This document shows positions 16,001 through 23,892 of a DNA stretch of 64,000 nucleotides, piece by piece. How positions within the stretch are numbered: the stretch's first letter is position 1; each line of letters opens with the position of its first letter. The DNA comes from an uncultured Cohaesibacter sp. (GTDB lineage: Bacteria > Pseudomonadota > Alphaproteobacteria > Rhizobiales > Cohaesibacteraceae). Where the stretch lies: contig NZ_OY762934.1 in NCBI RefSeq assembly GCF_963667045.1, forward strand, positions 2,287,501 to 2,351,500, read 5' to 3'. The notes beneath the pieces were generated by a model. It saw only the letters and a program-made list of their open reading frames with translations. It ran no database searches and had not been told where the DNA came from. The position numbers were made by a program, and so were the translations under genes.

Positions 16001-18029
16001 CGAAGCCGTCGACGACGAGGAACTTGATCTTCCGGTCGCGGATGGTCTTGCGCATGGCAGACGGCAGTTCCTTCCAGACCTCAAGCGGAGACAGGTTGGA
16101 CTGCAGGATGAAGGTGCCGCCTTCGACAAGGCCGCGCAGCGGGTTGCTGTGAGCGAATACCTTGTGGTCAGGCGAGACAACCACTTCAACATCTTCGAGG
16201 TCGGCGTTGGTGATCAGCACCGGTTCCGGAGACAGGGTGATGTAGTAGTTGGTCGGAGCGCCCGATTTTTCCGAGCCGTATTTCGGTGCGGACTTGGAAT
16301 AGAGATGCAGGGCGTTGGCCAGAATGTCCGTCAGCAGCTTGCCGGTCGCGATGGTACCGTAACCGCCAACCGAGTGGAAGCGGATGCGCAGGGCGCCGTC
16401 CGGCAGCAGGCTCGGGTTCGGTTTGGTTTCCAGAGCCATCAGCTCGGTTTCAGGATAAGCCGCTTTCAGCTTGGCCTGAAGCTCGGTCATCAGCGGGCTG
16501 GTATCCTTGGAGAAGAACTGGCTGCCGAGATAAACGAATGGCTGGCAAGCACCTTCCATGTTTTCAAAGGCTGCCACCAGATGGCGTGGCTGCAGGTCAT
16601 GGGCACCCAGGCCGAAGATGGCAGTGGTCAGTTTTGGCAGTTCGGAAAGGGTCGGCATGTCCGGATAACGGTCGCCAGCGCCATTTTCCATGGCCTTCAG
16701 GAGAGCTGCCTTGACAAAGGCGGTCAGAGCGGTGTTGTCGGAACGCTCTAGAATGGTGACGGCCTTCTTGCCCTTGACGGCTGCAACGAATTCGGCATCC
16801 GGGAACGGCTGAAGCATCTTGATGGAGACCACGCCAACCTTCTTGCCCTGACGACGCAGGTAGGCGGCAACAGCCTGGGCATCATCGGTCACGGACCCCA
16901 TGCCGACAACAACGGTTTCAGCATCTTCGCATCCATAGCATTTGACAGGCGAATAGCTGCGGCCGGTCAGTGCCGAGAATTCGTCCATGGCTTCTTGCAC
17001 GAAGCGCGGCACGTCGCGAACAAAGTGGGTGCGATGGTCGACGGCACCGGCCTGGAAGTCAGGCTGGTTCTGAACACCACCGGTCAGGCCCGGATTGTTG
17101 ATGTCCACCTGGGCAGGAACGCGCTGGCGGGTGCCTTTCTGGAAGGCGTTCAGCCACTGGCGGTTCCATTGCTTGTGCAGCTCGGCAGGCATCAGATCAA
17201 GGGTCTTGGCGACCAGTTCGCCAGCGTTGTCGGCTTCGACGGCGTCGGCATTGCCGTCAAGGAAGGCAACGAGCTTGGCGTAGGCGTCCTGCTCCATGTC
17301 AGAGCTGTGGCGACCGAGATAGCGCTTCAGCTGGAAGACACGCCCCTTGGCGCCATACAGCATTTCCTGAGCGACCGTCGGGCACATGATGCGGTCGGTC
17401 GGATCGCCGATGAATTCACGCAGAAGCCCATCTTCCGGCATCTGCACTTCGCTCATCATGTGCGAGGTGACAAAGCCATCCATGCCATTGGCAACCGGGA
17501 TCATTGACATCGCGCTGACCTTGTAGGAGATCGCGGCGAGGTCGGCAGCTTCCTGCGGGTTGGACCCGAACAGGATGGTATAGCCTGATGGCAGCAGGGC
17601 GTAGATGTCGTCGTGGCCAGCCATCACGTTCAGCGAATGGCGGGATACCGAACGGGCAGCCACCTGCATGACAAAACCGCCGACTTTCTTGCCGACGGTT
17701 ACATAATGAGATTCGAGGCCATAGAGAACGCCTTGGGAGGAAGACGCGTTGGACACATACTGTCCGCCGGTCAGCGCGGCACCAAGAGCACCCGACTGGG
17801 CGGAGTGTTCACCTTCTGGCTCGAAGAAGAAGGGATGGCGCCCCCAGACGTTGACACCGCCGCCAGCTCTGAAAGCTTCGTAGATTTCGGCGATCTCGGT
17901 AGAAGGCGTGATCGGGTATCCGATGACACCGCCGCACACCTGACCCATAACCTGGGCCACGGCACCGTTGCCGTTGATTACCGTTGTCTTTCCGGGATAC
18001 GCCGGCGTTTTTGGAAATTTATCGTTCAT
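13047..18029 (-). CDS. nifJ: Long-form pyruvate:ferredoxin (flavodoxin) oxidoreductase
   Basis: Oxidises pyruvate and CoA to acetyl-CoA and CO2 and reduces ferredoxin. At 1660 residues it is much longer than the usual ~1170. Order: alpha domain (GVIGYPITPSTEIAE near 35), gamma domain (about 560-750, SVGGYGTIATGKLL), two [4Fe-4S] sites (CTGCLDCSMVCP near 850, CTGCLECVDICG near 985), a coiled-coil insert, the thiamine site (ISGDGAAYDIGFG near 1235, then VLNSGVYSNTGGQ), and an extra tail with an Ala-rich linker and a cysteine site (CTNCKAC near 1598, last Cys near the end). The tail resembles a built-in ferredoxin. The ATG at 18027-18029 follows GGTGGAG closely; a GTG three codons earlier is an alternative. 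It is the first gene of an operon with the Nfn fusion, and an FNR-type box lies 270 bases upstream. Confidence 0.93.
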   Translation of the reverse strand: MNDKFPKTPAYPGKTTVINGNGAVAQVMGQVCGGVIGYPITPSTEIAEIYEAFRAGGGVNVWGRHPFFFEPEGEHSAQSGALGAALTGGQYVSNASSSQGVLYGLESHYVTVGKKVGGFVMQVAARSVSRHSLNVMAGHDDIYALLPSGYTILFGSNPQEAADLAAISYKVSAMSMIPVANGMDGFVTSHMMSEVQMPEDGLLREFIGDPTDRIMCPTVAQEMLYGAKGRVFQLKRYLGRHSSDMEQDAYAKLVAFLDGNADAVEADNAGELVAKTLDLMPAELHKQWNRQWLNAFQKGTRQRVPAQVDINNPGLTGGVQNQPDFQAGAVDHRTHFVRDVPRFVQEAMDEFSALTGRSYSPVKCYGCEDAETVVVGMGSVTDDAQAVAAYLRRQGKKVGVVSIKMLQPFPDAEFVAAVKGKKAVTILERSDNTALTAFVKAALLKAMENGAGDRYPDMPTLSELPKLTTAIFGLGAHDLQPRHLVAAFENMEGACQPFVYLGSQFFSKDTSPLMTELQAKLKAAYPETELMALETKPNPSLLPDGALRIRFHSVGGYGTIATGKLLTDILANALHLYSKSAPKYGSEKSGAPTNYYITLSPEPVLITNADLEDVEVVVSPDHKVFAHSNPLRGLVEGGTFILQSNLSPLEVWKELPSAMRKTIRDRKIKFLVVDGFAIARKHAPVAALQTRMMGIAFIGAVCGHVERVTEGADRAAVIEKIRSQINYKFGTKGEAVVEGNMAVIRDGVDETIVVDYAAPEFVEVDAAGDPVPEFTPAISSSMCRIAAESSPEGLFDSLYYEETVAAPFRAGEIGEAPVLPGSGMFMPAGSAAAKDKGLFRREVPVFDPEKCTGCLDCSMVCPDAAIPPTVFDIDALLMAAAKDVEMPEKQREVIREYVRTIGEAVRRKFNALDDAPSFATLVKEAINELYVESAVVKGNLDRIAEAVAVLPVAKTRPFFDAVEKEHTGQGGLFAVAVDPWKCTGCLECVDICGPGALVATDQDAGLLHDLQSKFNFLSKTPNTPARFVEPAYEDNNEIKRMMLDRANYYSTTGGHGACRGCGEVTAIRQVVSATHAIHNRREKAHIRELEELINGLSLKLEEVKGDADREARISGALKTLEKRLFMLEGGPTGNGQSPLVVANATGCSSVYASTFPFNPYNDPWVNSLFHDGPAVIKGIFEGMTANAAVDFKAMRLAKLELANAYDPATDGAFLSNFEWHNFSDAERDLLPTFMNISGDGAAYDIGFGALSRLLASNTPVKVMVLNSGVYSNTGGQASTASLSGQDSDLARFGKANPGKVEDRKELGLIASFHPKVFVVQSATSFPGHFLKNVMAYLKHSSSPALLDVYTPCQGEHGIADDAANRRSKLAVEARVSPLFVHDPKAGKTLAERFNIEGNPAIDQDWASQTISYMEDGQLKLMDLPLTPADYAYDEVRFKKQFRPLKGEVDAVPLHEFIDMPLVERGRKVPYILKANSRRELIKLEVGAMIVHLVEERRQNWRTLQHLAGQTAAKLDAAHSKELAAMEQKYKEALESRELSMDSIAAGMAEMASMSASPAVLGLGGTAAAASAGNGAATAAPAAGGASLPHIHDEDVSLCTNCKACYQDVPELFELTKVVENGSVMEVAHTIPGALETVEVTPDLKSRIMKVAAKCNAEIVR

Positions 18030-18297
18030 ATGCTCCACCCAATTACAGCAGACCTGTCATTAGGAGTTCCAGTCTGCCGAATGAAATAAAGTGCTCAAAG
18101 AAGTGCCCGCAACCAAAGCCTAGAGACGAAGACTCGTTACCCCAGGGTCCTCAACTATCCTTGGCTGGCCGAAGCAGTCGCGTGGTTGGTCATGGTCATG
18201 TGAGCCACACAAAAAGTCTCGAAAAGGCATTCCCAGACGGTCATTTTTTTCGATACTTTAGTGTTATAATCGTTAGTCTATCGCAAGGCTTCAGGCG

Positions 18298-18311
18298 TTG
18301 ATTTGCATCAA
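18298..18311. promoter_or_regulatory. FNR/FixK-type box upstream of nifJ
   Basis: TTGATTTGCATCAA is a perfect match to TTGAT-N4-ATCAA, the palindrome bound by FNR, Anr, FnrL and FixK proteins. It lies about 270 bases before the nifJ start, on the side expected for activation of the minus-strand operon. Oxygen-controlled expression of PFOR would make sense; which regulator binds is not known from this window. Confidence 0.75.
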
Positions 18312-18816
18312 CGTACTGCAGAGAGCCGCTTTTGGCCCTGCACGGGGGTACAATTTCCAGCAGCTATAGAGCCGCTGTAAAATGAACTCTTACCCTCTGA
18401 TTTTTCAGCAGAAACAGCCTTCAACCCGAAACAGGCAACACCCCTGCGATACACCTTAGGATTAGGTGAAAGCCGATTTTCTCGACATATATGATAATAA
18501 GACCAAAGAATTAGGGGGCGTTATGCCGCAACAGGGCGCAAGCCACTGTTTCCTCTACATTTCAATCACCTTTCAGACCACCCGGCAGCACCCAACTCCT
18601 ATTCTGTCCACTCACTGGCGACAGGAAACAACAGGAAGCCGAGAGCTGGAGACCCTAGCCACCTCTTAACACCGGCCTGACACCGGCCTGATCGGCAATC
18701 CCAGACTCAGATTCGTTTTCTCCAGAAGCGATTATTATTATAATGGGTTGCGCTTTTGGCAGACATTCTTGCCGCCCTCCCTCCCGCCTATGGCCGCTCT
18801 GATGAGACCCACAGGT

Positions 18817-18857
18817 TGCACAGCAGTTAATATGCACAGGCTGCACAATATTGCACA
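18817..18857. repeat. Four TGCACA direct repeats upstream of mmdA
   Basis: TGCACA occurs at 18817, 18833, 18842 and 18852, at intervals of 16, 9 and 10 bases, roughly one helical turn for the last three. A TTATGCAAAC follows near 18871. Such phased repeats about 280 bases before mmdA could be an operator, perhaps for a short-chain acyl-CoA-sensing regulator, but no regulator gene is nearby. Confidence 0.4.
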
Positions 18858-19132
18858 TCGATTCTTTGAGTTATGCAAACTACCTCTATCCACTTTGGTC
18901 TAATGCGCGATTCGGCGCGGGAATGAGCGAATAACCGCTTCTACTAGCCTTTGGTCCAAACGTTTTCTGCCTTCCAACCCTTTATCTCATTAGAATAAAT
19001 GAGTAATACTTCCGTCATTGAGGATTTTGTCATCGGGTGTCCGATCCATAATTTCCGGCGGGTTTTTACCCGTTCAACCTCAACCTTAACGCAGCGCTCA
19101 ATCCGGGCGCTGCCTAGCATAGCGGTAATAAA

Positions 19133-20686
19133 ATGGCGATTTCCAAAACTCTTTCTGATGAGTTGGAGAAACGGCGCAAAATCGCACTGGACGGTGGCGG
19201 CGCAAAGAAAGCTGAAGACAGACATGCCAAAGGTCGCATGACCGCCCGTGAACGCCTTGGATCTCTCTTTTCCAAAGGTACGTTCCAGGAGTTCGGCTTG
19301 CATGCGCAGCACAATACGCGTTATTTCGGCATGGCAGACAAATCCATCCCGACTGACGGTGTCATTTGCGGCACAGGCTTTGTCGACGGTCGTCCAGTAG
19401 CAGCCTTTTCCCAGGATTTCGGTGTGGTCGGTGGTTCCTTGGGTGAAATTCACGCCAAGAAAATTTGTGCAGCCCTCGATCATGCTGTGAAAGCAGGCGT
19501 TCCTGTTGTCGGTTTCAACGATTCCGGCGGGGCACGCATTCAAGAAGGTGTTGGCGCCCTTTCCGGCTACGGTCAGGTGTTCTATCGCAACGTTCAGCTT
19601 TCTGGTGTTGTTCCTCAGATTTCTGTCATCGCGGGCCCTTGCGCCGGTGGCGCAGCCTACAGCCCTGCCCTGACTGACTTCATCATCATGACCCGCAAGA
19701 ACGCACAGATGTTCATCTGTGGTCCCGAGGTCATTCGCTCCGTTACCGGCCAGGTAACCACGATGGATGAAATCGGTTCTGCCCAGGCTCATGCCTCGGT
19801 TTCCGGTAACATTCACTTCATCGCGGAAGACGACGCTCATGCTGTGCAGATCGTGCACAAGCTGCTGTCCTTCCTGCCATCCAACAACATGATGGATCCG
19901 CCGCATCACATCGAGCCGGACCTGAGGATTGTTGACGATCCGGCACTCGATGAACTCGTTCCAGCCGATTCCAAGACCCCGTTTGATTGCCGCAAGGTTA
20001 TCAAGAGTCTTGCTGACGGTGGCGACTTCCTCGAAGTCATGGAACATTTTGCAGCCAACATCGTGATCGGCTTCGGCCGTATTGGTGGTGTTGTTGTCGG
20101 TTTCGTATCCAACCAGCCAACCGTCAAGGCCGGCACCCTGGACATCGACGCCAGCGACAAGGCCGCACGCTTTGTTCGTTTCTGCAACGTCTACAATATC
20201 CCGATCGTCACCCTCGTCGACGTTCCTGGCTTCCTGCCGGGTGTCAACGAAGAACGTCGCGGTATTATCCGTCACGGCGCAAAAATGCTCTTTGCATATG
20301 CCTCCGCCACAGTTCCGAAGATCACGGTCATCATGCGCAAGGCCTATGGCGGCGCTTACCTGGCCATGTGCTCTGAAGACATGGGTGCAGACCGCGTCAT
20401 CGCATGGCCAACGGCCGAAATCGCGGTGATGGGTGCAGAGGGTGCTGTCAGCATTCTTTATCGCAAGGAACTGGCAGAAGCTGAAGACAAGGTTGCGAAA
20501 GCAAAAGAACTGGCCGATGAATATCGTACAGAATTTGCCACCCCATACCTGTCTGCAGGCCGACTGGCTATCCACGACATCATCCAGCCACGCGAAACCA
20601 AGAGCTCCATTGCCCTTACCCTTCGTGGCTTGATGTCCAAACGGGAAACCCGTCCGCCGAAGAAACACGGCAACATTCCACTCTGA
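19133..20686 (+). CDS. mmdA: Methylmalonyl-CoA decarboxylase-type carboxyltransferase, alpha subunit
   Basis: Cytosolic 517-residue carboxyltransferase of the PccB/MmdA family that moves CO2 from an acyl-CoA to biotin on the carrier subunit. Crotonase-fold halves carry oxyanion-hole glycines (FNDSGGARIQEGVGALSGYG near 120-140; AGPCAGGAAYSPALTDF near 163; YGGAYLAMCSEDMGAD near 405; WPTAEIAVMGAEGAV near 425). Linked to delta, biotin carrier and beta genes, it belongs to a membrane Na+-pumping decarboxylase rather than to propionyl-CoA carboxylase, since no biotin carboxylase gene is present. Oxaloacetate is unlikely because OadA is unrelated. Methylmalonyl-CoA is most likely; glutaconyl-CoA or malonyl-CoA cannot be excluded. 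The ribosome site before the ATG is weak. Confidence 0.88.
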   Translation: MAISKTLSDELEKRRKIALDGGGAKKAEDRHAKGRMTARERLGSLFSKGTFQEFGLHAQHNTRYFGMADKSIPTDGVICGTGFVDGRPVAAFSQDFGVVGGSLGEIHAKKICAALDHAVKAGVPVVGFNDSGGARIQEGVGALSGYGQVFYRNVQLSGVVPQISVIAGPCAGGAAYSPALTDFIIMTRKNAQMFICGPEVIRSVTGQVTTMDEIGSAQAHASVSGNIHFIAEDDAHAVQIVHKLLSFLPSNNMMDPPHHIEPDLRIVDDPALDELVPADSKTPFDCRKVIKSLADGGDFLEVMEHFAANIVIGFGRIGGVVVGFVSNQPTVKAGTLDIDASDKAARFVRFCNVYNIPIVTLVDVPGFLPGVNEERRGIIRHGAKMLFAYASATVPKITVIMRKAYGGAYLAMCSEDMGADRVIAWPTAEIAVMGAEGAVSILYRKELAEAEDKVAKAKELADEYRTEFATPYLSAGRLAIHDIIQPRETKSSIALTLRGLMSKRETRPPKKHGNIPL

Positions 20687-20702
20687 GCAAAGGATTGTCT
20701 TG

Positions 20703-21101
20703 ATGCTCGAAAACCTGGAAATCATTTTGACAGGCTTTGCTGTGGTGATGATCGCACTCGCACTCCTCTGGGGTGCCTGTGCAATCGTCGGGTCCTTCTT
20801 TACCCGCACACCACAGGGAACGTCTGGCACAGGTTCATCGCATGCACCGAAGGTACCGCCGAGCGCGGCGGTAGCCTCTCGTGCGGGCGTACCTCCACAT
20901 CATCTGGCTGCCATTGCAGCAGCCGTAGCCTACACACTCGGGCCGGGGTATATCGTGACTCGCGTCGCCGCGCCCCCGCACAAAGTCAGCGAATGGCCGC
21001 TGGAAGGTCGCATCGCCACCTTCTCGGCTCATAACACCCGCACCGGATGGGGCCCAATTGTTCCCACGAACAGCGGCCAAACCAATACTCTGAGAGGATA
21101 A
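20703..21101 (+). CDS. Na+-pumping decarboxylase gamma/delta subunit (OadG/MmdD type)
   Basis: Small membrane subunit that helps assemble the decarboxylase complex. The 132-residue protein has one N-terminal transmembrane helix (LTGFAVVMIALALLWGACAIVG, about residues 9-31) and a Pro/Ala-rich cytosolic tail, the classic OadG layout. The tail contains HHLAAIAAAVAYTLG, resembling the domain that contacts the carboxyltransferase. The ATG at 20703 follows AAAGGA about ten bases upstream; the preceding TTG is not needed. It lies between mmdA and the biotin-carrier gene. Confidence 0.82.
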   Translation: MLENLEIILTGFAVVMIALALLWGACAIVGSFFTRTPQGTSGTGSSHAPKVPPSAAVASRAGVPPHHLAAIAAAVAYTLGPGYIVTRVAAPPHKVSEWPLEGRIATFSAHNTRTGWGPIVPTNSGQTNTLRG

Positions 21102-21106
21102 TATCA

Positions 21107-21505
21107 ATGAAACGCTTGCGGATCACCGTACAGGGCATCACCTACGATGTGACGGTGGAAGACGAAGATTTGGATGCTGCCGCTGTTCCAGCTCCGGCTG
21201 CCAAACCAGCAGCCCCGGCTCCTGTTGCAGCTCCTGTAGCAGCTCCTGCCCCTGTCGCAGCTCCTGCTGCAGCTCCGGCTGCCCCTGCAGGTGACGGCGC
21301 TGTTCCCAGCCCGCTGGCAGGTACTGTCATGAGCGTGGAAGTTTCTGTCGGTCAGAAAGTTTCCGGCGGCGACACTCTTGTTGTTCTTGAAGCCATGAAG
21401 ATGAACACCAACATCAGCGCTCCATCTGATGGTACTGTTACTGCTGTGAACGTGGCTCCCGGTGCTACCGTGACCGAGGGTCAGATTCTTGTAACCCTTT
21501 CATAA
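21107..21505 (+). CDS. Biotin carrier subunit of the Na+-pumping decarboxylase
   Basis: Mobile carrier protein, 132 residues. A short N-terminal segment ([20 protein letters not shown]) is joined by a long Ala/Pro linker (about residues 30-64) to a biotinyl domain with the attachment motif VLEAMKMNT near residue 103, where Lys is biotinylated. The flexible linker is typical of carriers that shuttle CO2 between the alpha subunit and the membrane beta subunit. The ATG at 21107 is chosen because AGAGGA precedes it; a longer frame would overlap the previous gene without reason. Confidence 0.92.
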   Translation: MKRLRITVQGITYDVTVEDEDLDAAAVPAPAAKPAAPAPVAAPVAAPAPVAAPAAAPAAPAGDGAVPSPLAGTVMSVEVSVGQKVSGGDTLVVLEAMKMNTNISAPSDGTVTAVNVAPGATVTEGQILVTLS

Positions 21506-21522
21506 GGAGGGAGATCCTTCTC

Positions 21523-22680
21523 ATGGAAGGCACTGCAACTACAGTAACACAGGTCTCAAAGATCGAGCAGATCTGGCATCTGACCGCCTTTGGCGACGTG
21601 ACCTGGCAAATGCTGGTCATGTGGGCGATCATTGCGCTGCTCTTCTATCTTGCGATCTACAAGAAGTTCGAACCACTGCTGCTGATCCCGATCGCATTCG
21701 GTGCTCTGCTGGCCAACCTGCCTACGCAGGGCCTGGTCAACTTGCCCCATGGCGAAGAGGCTGGTGGTCTCTATTATTACATCTCCAAGGGCGTCGAGCT
21801 GGAAATCTTCCCGCCGCTCATCTTCATGGGCGTTGGTGCCCTGACCGACTTTGGTCCATTGATCGCCAACCCGCGCACGCTGCTCCTCGGGGCTGCTGCT
21901 CAGTTTGGTGTGTTCGCCACCTTCCTTGGTGCAACACTGCTTGGCTTTGAAGCTCATCAGGCTGCCGCCATTGGCATCATCGGTGGTGCAGACGGCCCGA
22001 CCTCGATCTTCCTTGCCAACAAGCTGGCCCCGGACCTTCTGGCTCCAATCGCCGTTGCTGCCTACAGCTACATGGCGCTTGTGCCGATGATCCAGCCACC
22101 AATCATGCGTGCCCTGACCTCGGAATCAGAACGCAAGATCAAGATGAAATCCCTGCGTAAAGTGAGCCGCCTTGAAAAGCTCATCTTTGCTGGCATGGTG
22201 ACCATCCTTGTGATCCTGCTGGTTCCGGCAGCGTCCGCCCTGATTGGCATGCTGATGCTTGGCAACTTCCTGCGTGAAAGCCTTGAGACCGAACGTCTGA
22301 CCAAGGCTGCACAGAACGAAGTGATCAACGTCGTGACGATCTTCCTTGGAACCTCTGTCGGCATCACGATGACTGCAGAACGCTTCCTGAACTTCGAAAC
22401 CATCAAGATTCTGGCACTCGGCATCGTTGCATTCAGCATCGCTACCGGAGCCGGGGTCATCATGGCCAAGATCATGAACGTGTTCTCGAAGAACAAGATC
22501 AACCCGCTTATCGGTTCTGCCGGCGTGTCCGCAGTGCCAATGGCCGCCCGCGTAAGTCAGGTGGAAGGTCAGAGAGCGGATCCGAGCAACTTCCTTCTCA
22601 TGCATGCCATGGGCCCGAACGTTGCCGGTGTGATCGGTACGGCCGTTGTGGCCGGCTTCTTCCTGGCGTGGTTCTCCTGA
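21523..22680 (+). CDS. mmdB: Na+-pumping decarboxylase beta subunit (OadB/MmdB type)
   Basis: Integral membrane subunit, 385 residues with about nine to eleven transmembrane helices, which removes CO2 from carboxybiotin and exports Na+. Family motifs are seen: [20 protein letters not shown] near 95-115, [20 protein letters not shown] near 149-168 (the Asp is part of the Na+ site), and [20 protein letters not shown] near 327-346. A strong AAGGAGGGAG stands before the ATG. It is the last gene of the four-gene operon, followed by a terminator. It converts the free energy of decarboxylation into a sodium gradient. Confidence 0.93.
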   Translation: MEGTATTVTQVSKIEQIWHLTAFGDVTWQMLVMWAIIALLFYLAIYKKFEPLLLIPIAFGALLANLPTQGLVNLPHGEEAGGLYYYISKGVELEIFPPLIFMGVGALTDFGPLIANPRTLLLGAAAQFGVFATFLGATLLGFEAHQAAAIGIIGGADGPTSIFLANKLAPDLLAPIAVAAYSYMALVPMIQPPIMRALTSESERKIKMKSLRKVSRLEKLIFAGMVTILVILLVPAASALIGMLMLGNFLRESLETERLTKAAQNEVINVVTIFLGTSVGITMTAERFLNFETIKILALGIVAFSIATGAGVIMAKIMNVFSKNKINPLIGSAGVSAVPMAARVSQVEGQRADPSNFLLMHAMGPNVAGVIGTAVVAGFFLAWFS

Positions 22681-22707
22681 TCATCAATTATACTGATCTG
22701 GAAACAA

Positions 22708-22743
22708 CAAAAAGGCGCGGACCACGGGTTCGCGCCTTTTTCT
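22708..22743 (+). terminator. Terminator of the decarboxylase operon
   Basis: AAAAGGCGCG and CGCGCCTTTT form a ten-base stem around an eleven-base loop, and the T run continues as TTTTTCTTT. It begins about 30 bases after the mmdB stop codon and separates this operon from the next one. Confidence 0.9.
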
Positions 22744-22805
22744 TTGCGCCCTTTTCACCAGTCCTTTAATTCCTTAGTCGTAGCTGGCGACTGATGCCAA
22801 TCCTT

Positions 22806-22819
22806 TTGATTGGTGTCAA
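22806..22819. promoter_or_regulatory. FNR-like box upstream of the nfn-kor operon
   Basis: TTGATTGGTGTCAA matches TTGAT-N4-ATCAA with one mismatch (GTCAA). It lies about 112 bases before the NfnA start codon, a plausible activator position. It would place this operon under the same oxygen control as the nifJ operon. Confidence 0.5.
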
Positions 22820-22923
22820 TGTTTCCACCCTTCATGAGCGTAGCGTCGAAGTTGTTGTGTTTGTTCAGCATATTGCCCTGGTGCAATCCGCTTGACAAAT
22901 TCTGCAACAAGGGGAGGTTAACA

Positions 22924-23892
22924 ATGTCCGATTGCGGGCTCGCCAGCGGTCGCGAGGAGGATCAGTCTGTCGGCATACGACAGAACGGGTCCGGAAAGGG
23001 TGTCACTTCATCTTTTCCAATCCTGACGCGCACCGATTTTTCAAAATCAACATTCCTTGTCGAAATAGAGCACCCGGTTATGGCGAAGGCTGCCAGACCC
23101 GGTCAGTTCGTCATCGTCATGCTGCATGAGCAGGGCGAGCGCGTACCGCTGACCATTGCCGATTTCGACCGGGACAACGGCACCATCACGCTTGTCGTAC
23201 AGGCCGTCGGCAAGTCCACGCGGGAAATGCAGCTGCTCTGCAAGCCCGGGCGGGACATCTATGCCATGCTCGGGCCGCTGGGCATTCCGAGCGAGATCTC
23301 CAGCAAAACCAAAAAGGTGATCTGTGTGGGGGGCGGACTTGGCATCGCCCCGATCTATCCGCAGGCGCGCGCCTTCAAGGAGGCCGGGGCCCATGTGATA
23401 GGCATTCTAGGCTTCCGGTCAAGCAACCTGATGTTCTGGGAAGAGAAGTTCCGGGCGATCTGCGATGATTTCATCATCTGCACCGACGATGGCTCGGCGG
23501 GCATTCACGGCCTTGTCACCCAAGGCATTGAAGCGGCAATCAAAGCGAATCCGGACGTAGACGAAGTGGTCGCCATCGGGCCTCCGGTGATGATGCGGGC
23601 CTGCGCAGAGACAACCCGCCCCTATGGCATCAAGACCATGGTCAGCCTCAATCCGATCATGGTGGACGGCACCGGCATGTGCGGCGGCTGTCGCGTCAAG
23701 GTCGGCGATGAAATCAAGTTTGCCTGTGTTGACGGACCAGACTTTGACGGCCATAAGGTTGACTTTGCCGATCTGTTCACCCGCCTGCAACGCTACCGTC
23801 CAGAAGAGGCCGAAGCGATGGAACGCTATTCGGAAAGCTGCCGCAGGCTGGCGCTTGCACCGGATGCAGCACCCAGCGAGGGAGGCAAGTAA
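22924..23892 (+). CDS. NfnA/SudB-type ferredoxin-NAD(P) reductase subunit
   Basis: A 322-residue FAD, nucleotide and [2Fe-2S] protein of the ferredoxin-NADP reductase/DHODB class. The FAD part has ARPGQFVIVML and RVPLTIADFDRDNGTITLVV. The NAD part has VICVGGGLGIAPIYPQARAF, and the iron-sulfur site near the end is GTGMCGGCRVKV followed by CVDGPDFDGH. In NfnAB this subunit binds NAD and the [2Fe-2S] cluster. The ATG at 22924 follows GGGGAGG; upstream in-frame Met codons lack one. Its stop overlaps the NfnB start (TAATG). It is clearly paralogous to the C-terminal third of the fusion protein at 10285-13050. Confidence 0.88.
   Translation: MSDCGLASGREEDQSVGIRQNGSGKGVTSSFPILTRTDFSKSTFLVEIEHPVMAKAARPGQFVIVMLHEQGERVPLTIADFDRDNGTITLVVQAVGKSTREMQLLCKPGRDIYAMLGPLGIPSEISSKTKKVICVGGGLGIAPIYPQARAFKEAGAHVIGILGFRSSNLMFWEEKFRAICDDFIICTDDGSAGIHGLVTQGIEAAIKANPDVDEVVAIGPPVMMRACAETTRPYGIKTMVSLNPIMVDGTGMCGGCRVKVGDEIKFACVDGPDFDGHKVDFADLFTRLQRYRPEEAEAMERYSESCRRLALAPDAAPSEGGK

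Larger units (their letters stand above)
18030..19132. other. Divergent regulatory region between nifJ and mmdA
   Basis: About 1.1 kb without a supported gene. It holds the FNR-type box at 18298-18311, a minus-strand TTATAA-rich stretch near 18264-18271 that could serve the nifJ promoter, a plus-strand TATAAT near 18739-18744, and the TGCACA repeat cluster at 18817-18857 on the mmdA side. No riboswitch or small RNA was recognised. Frames in this stretch (for instance 18466-18669) lack ribosome sites and motifs. Confidence 0.6.

Noticed and set aside
18466-18669. 67-codon frame in the nifJ-mmdA gap
   Set aside because: No ribosome site and no motif; the region is regulatory.
9284-19132. Signs of a mobile element at the island edges (integrase, transposase, tRNA, flanking direct repeats)
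   Set aside because: None was seen at either side, so transfer of the island remains only an idea.
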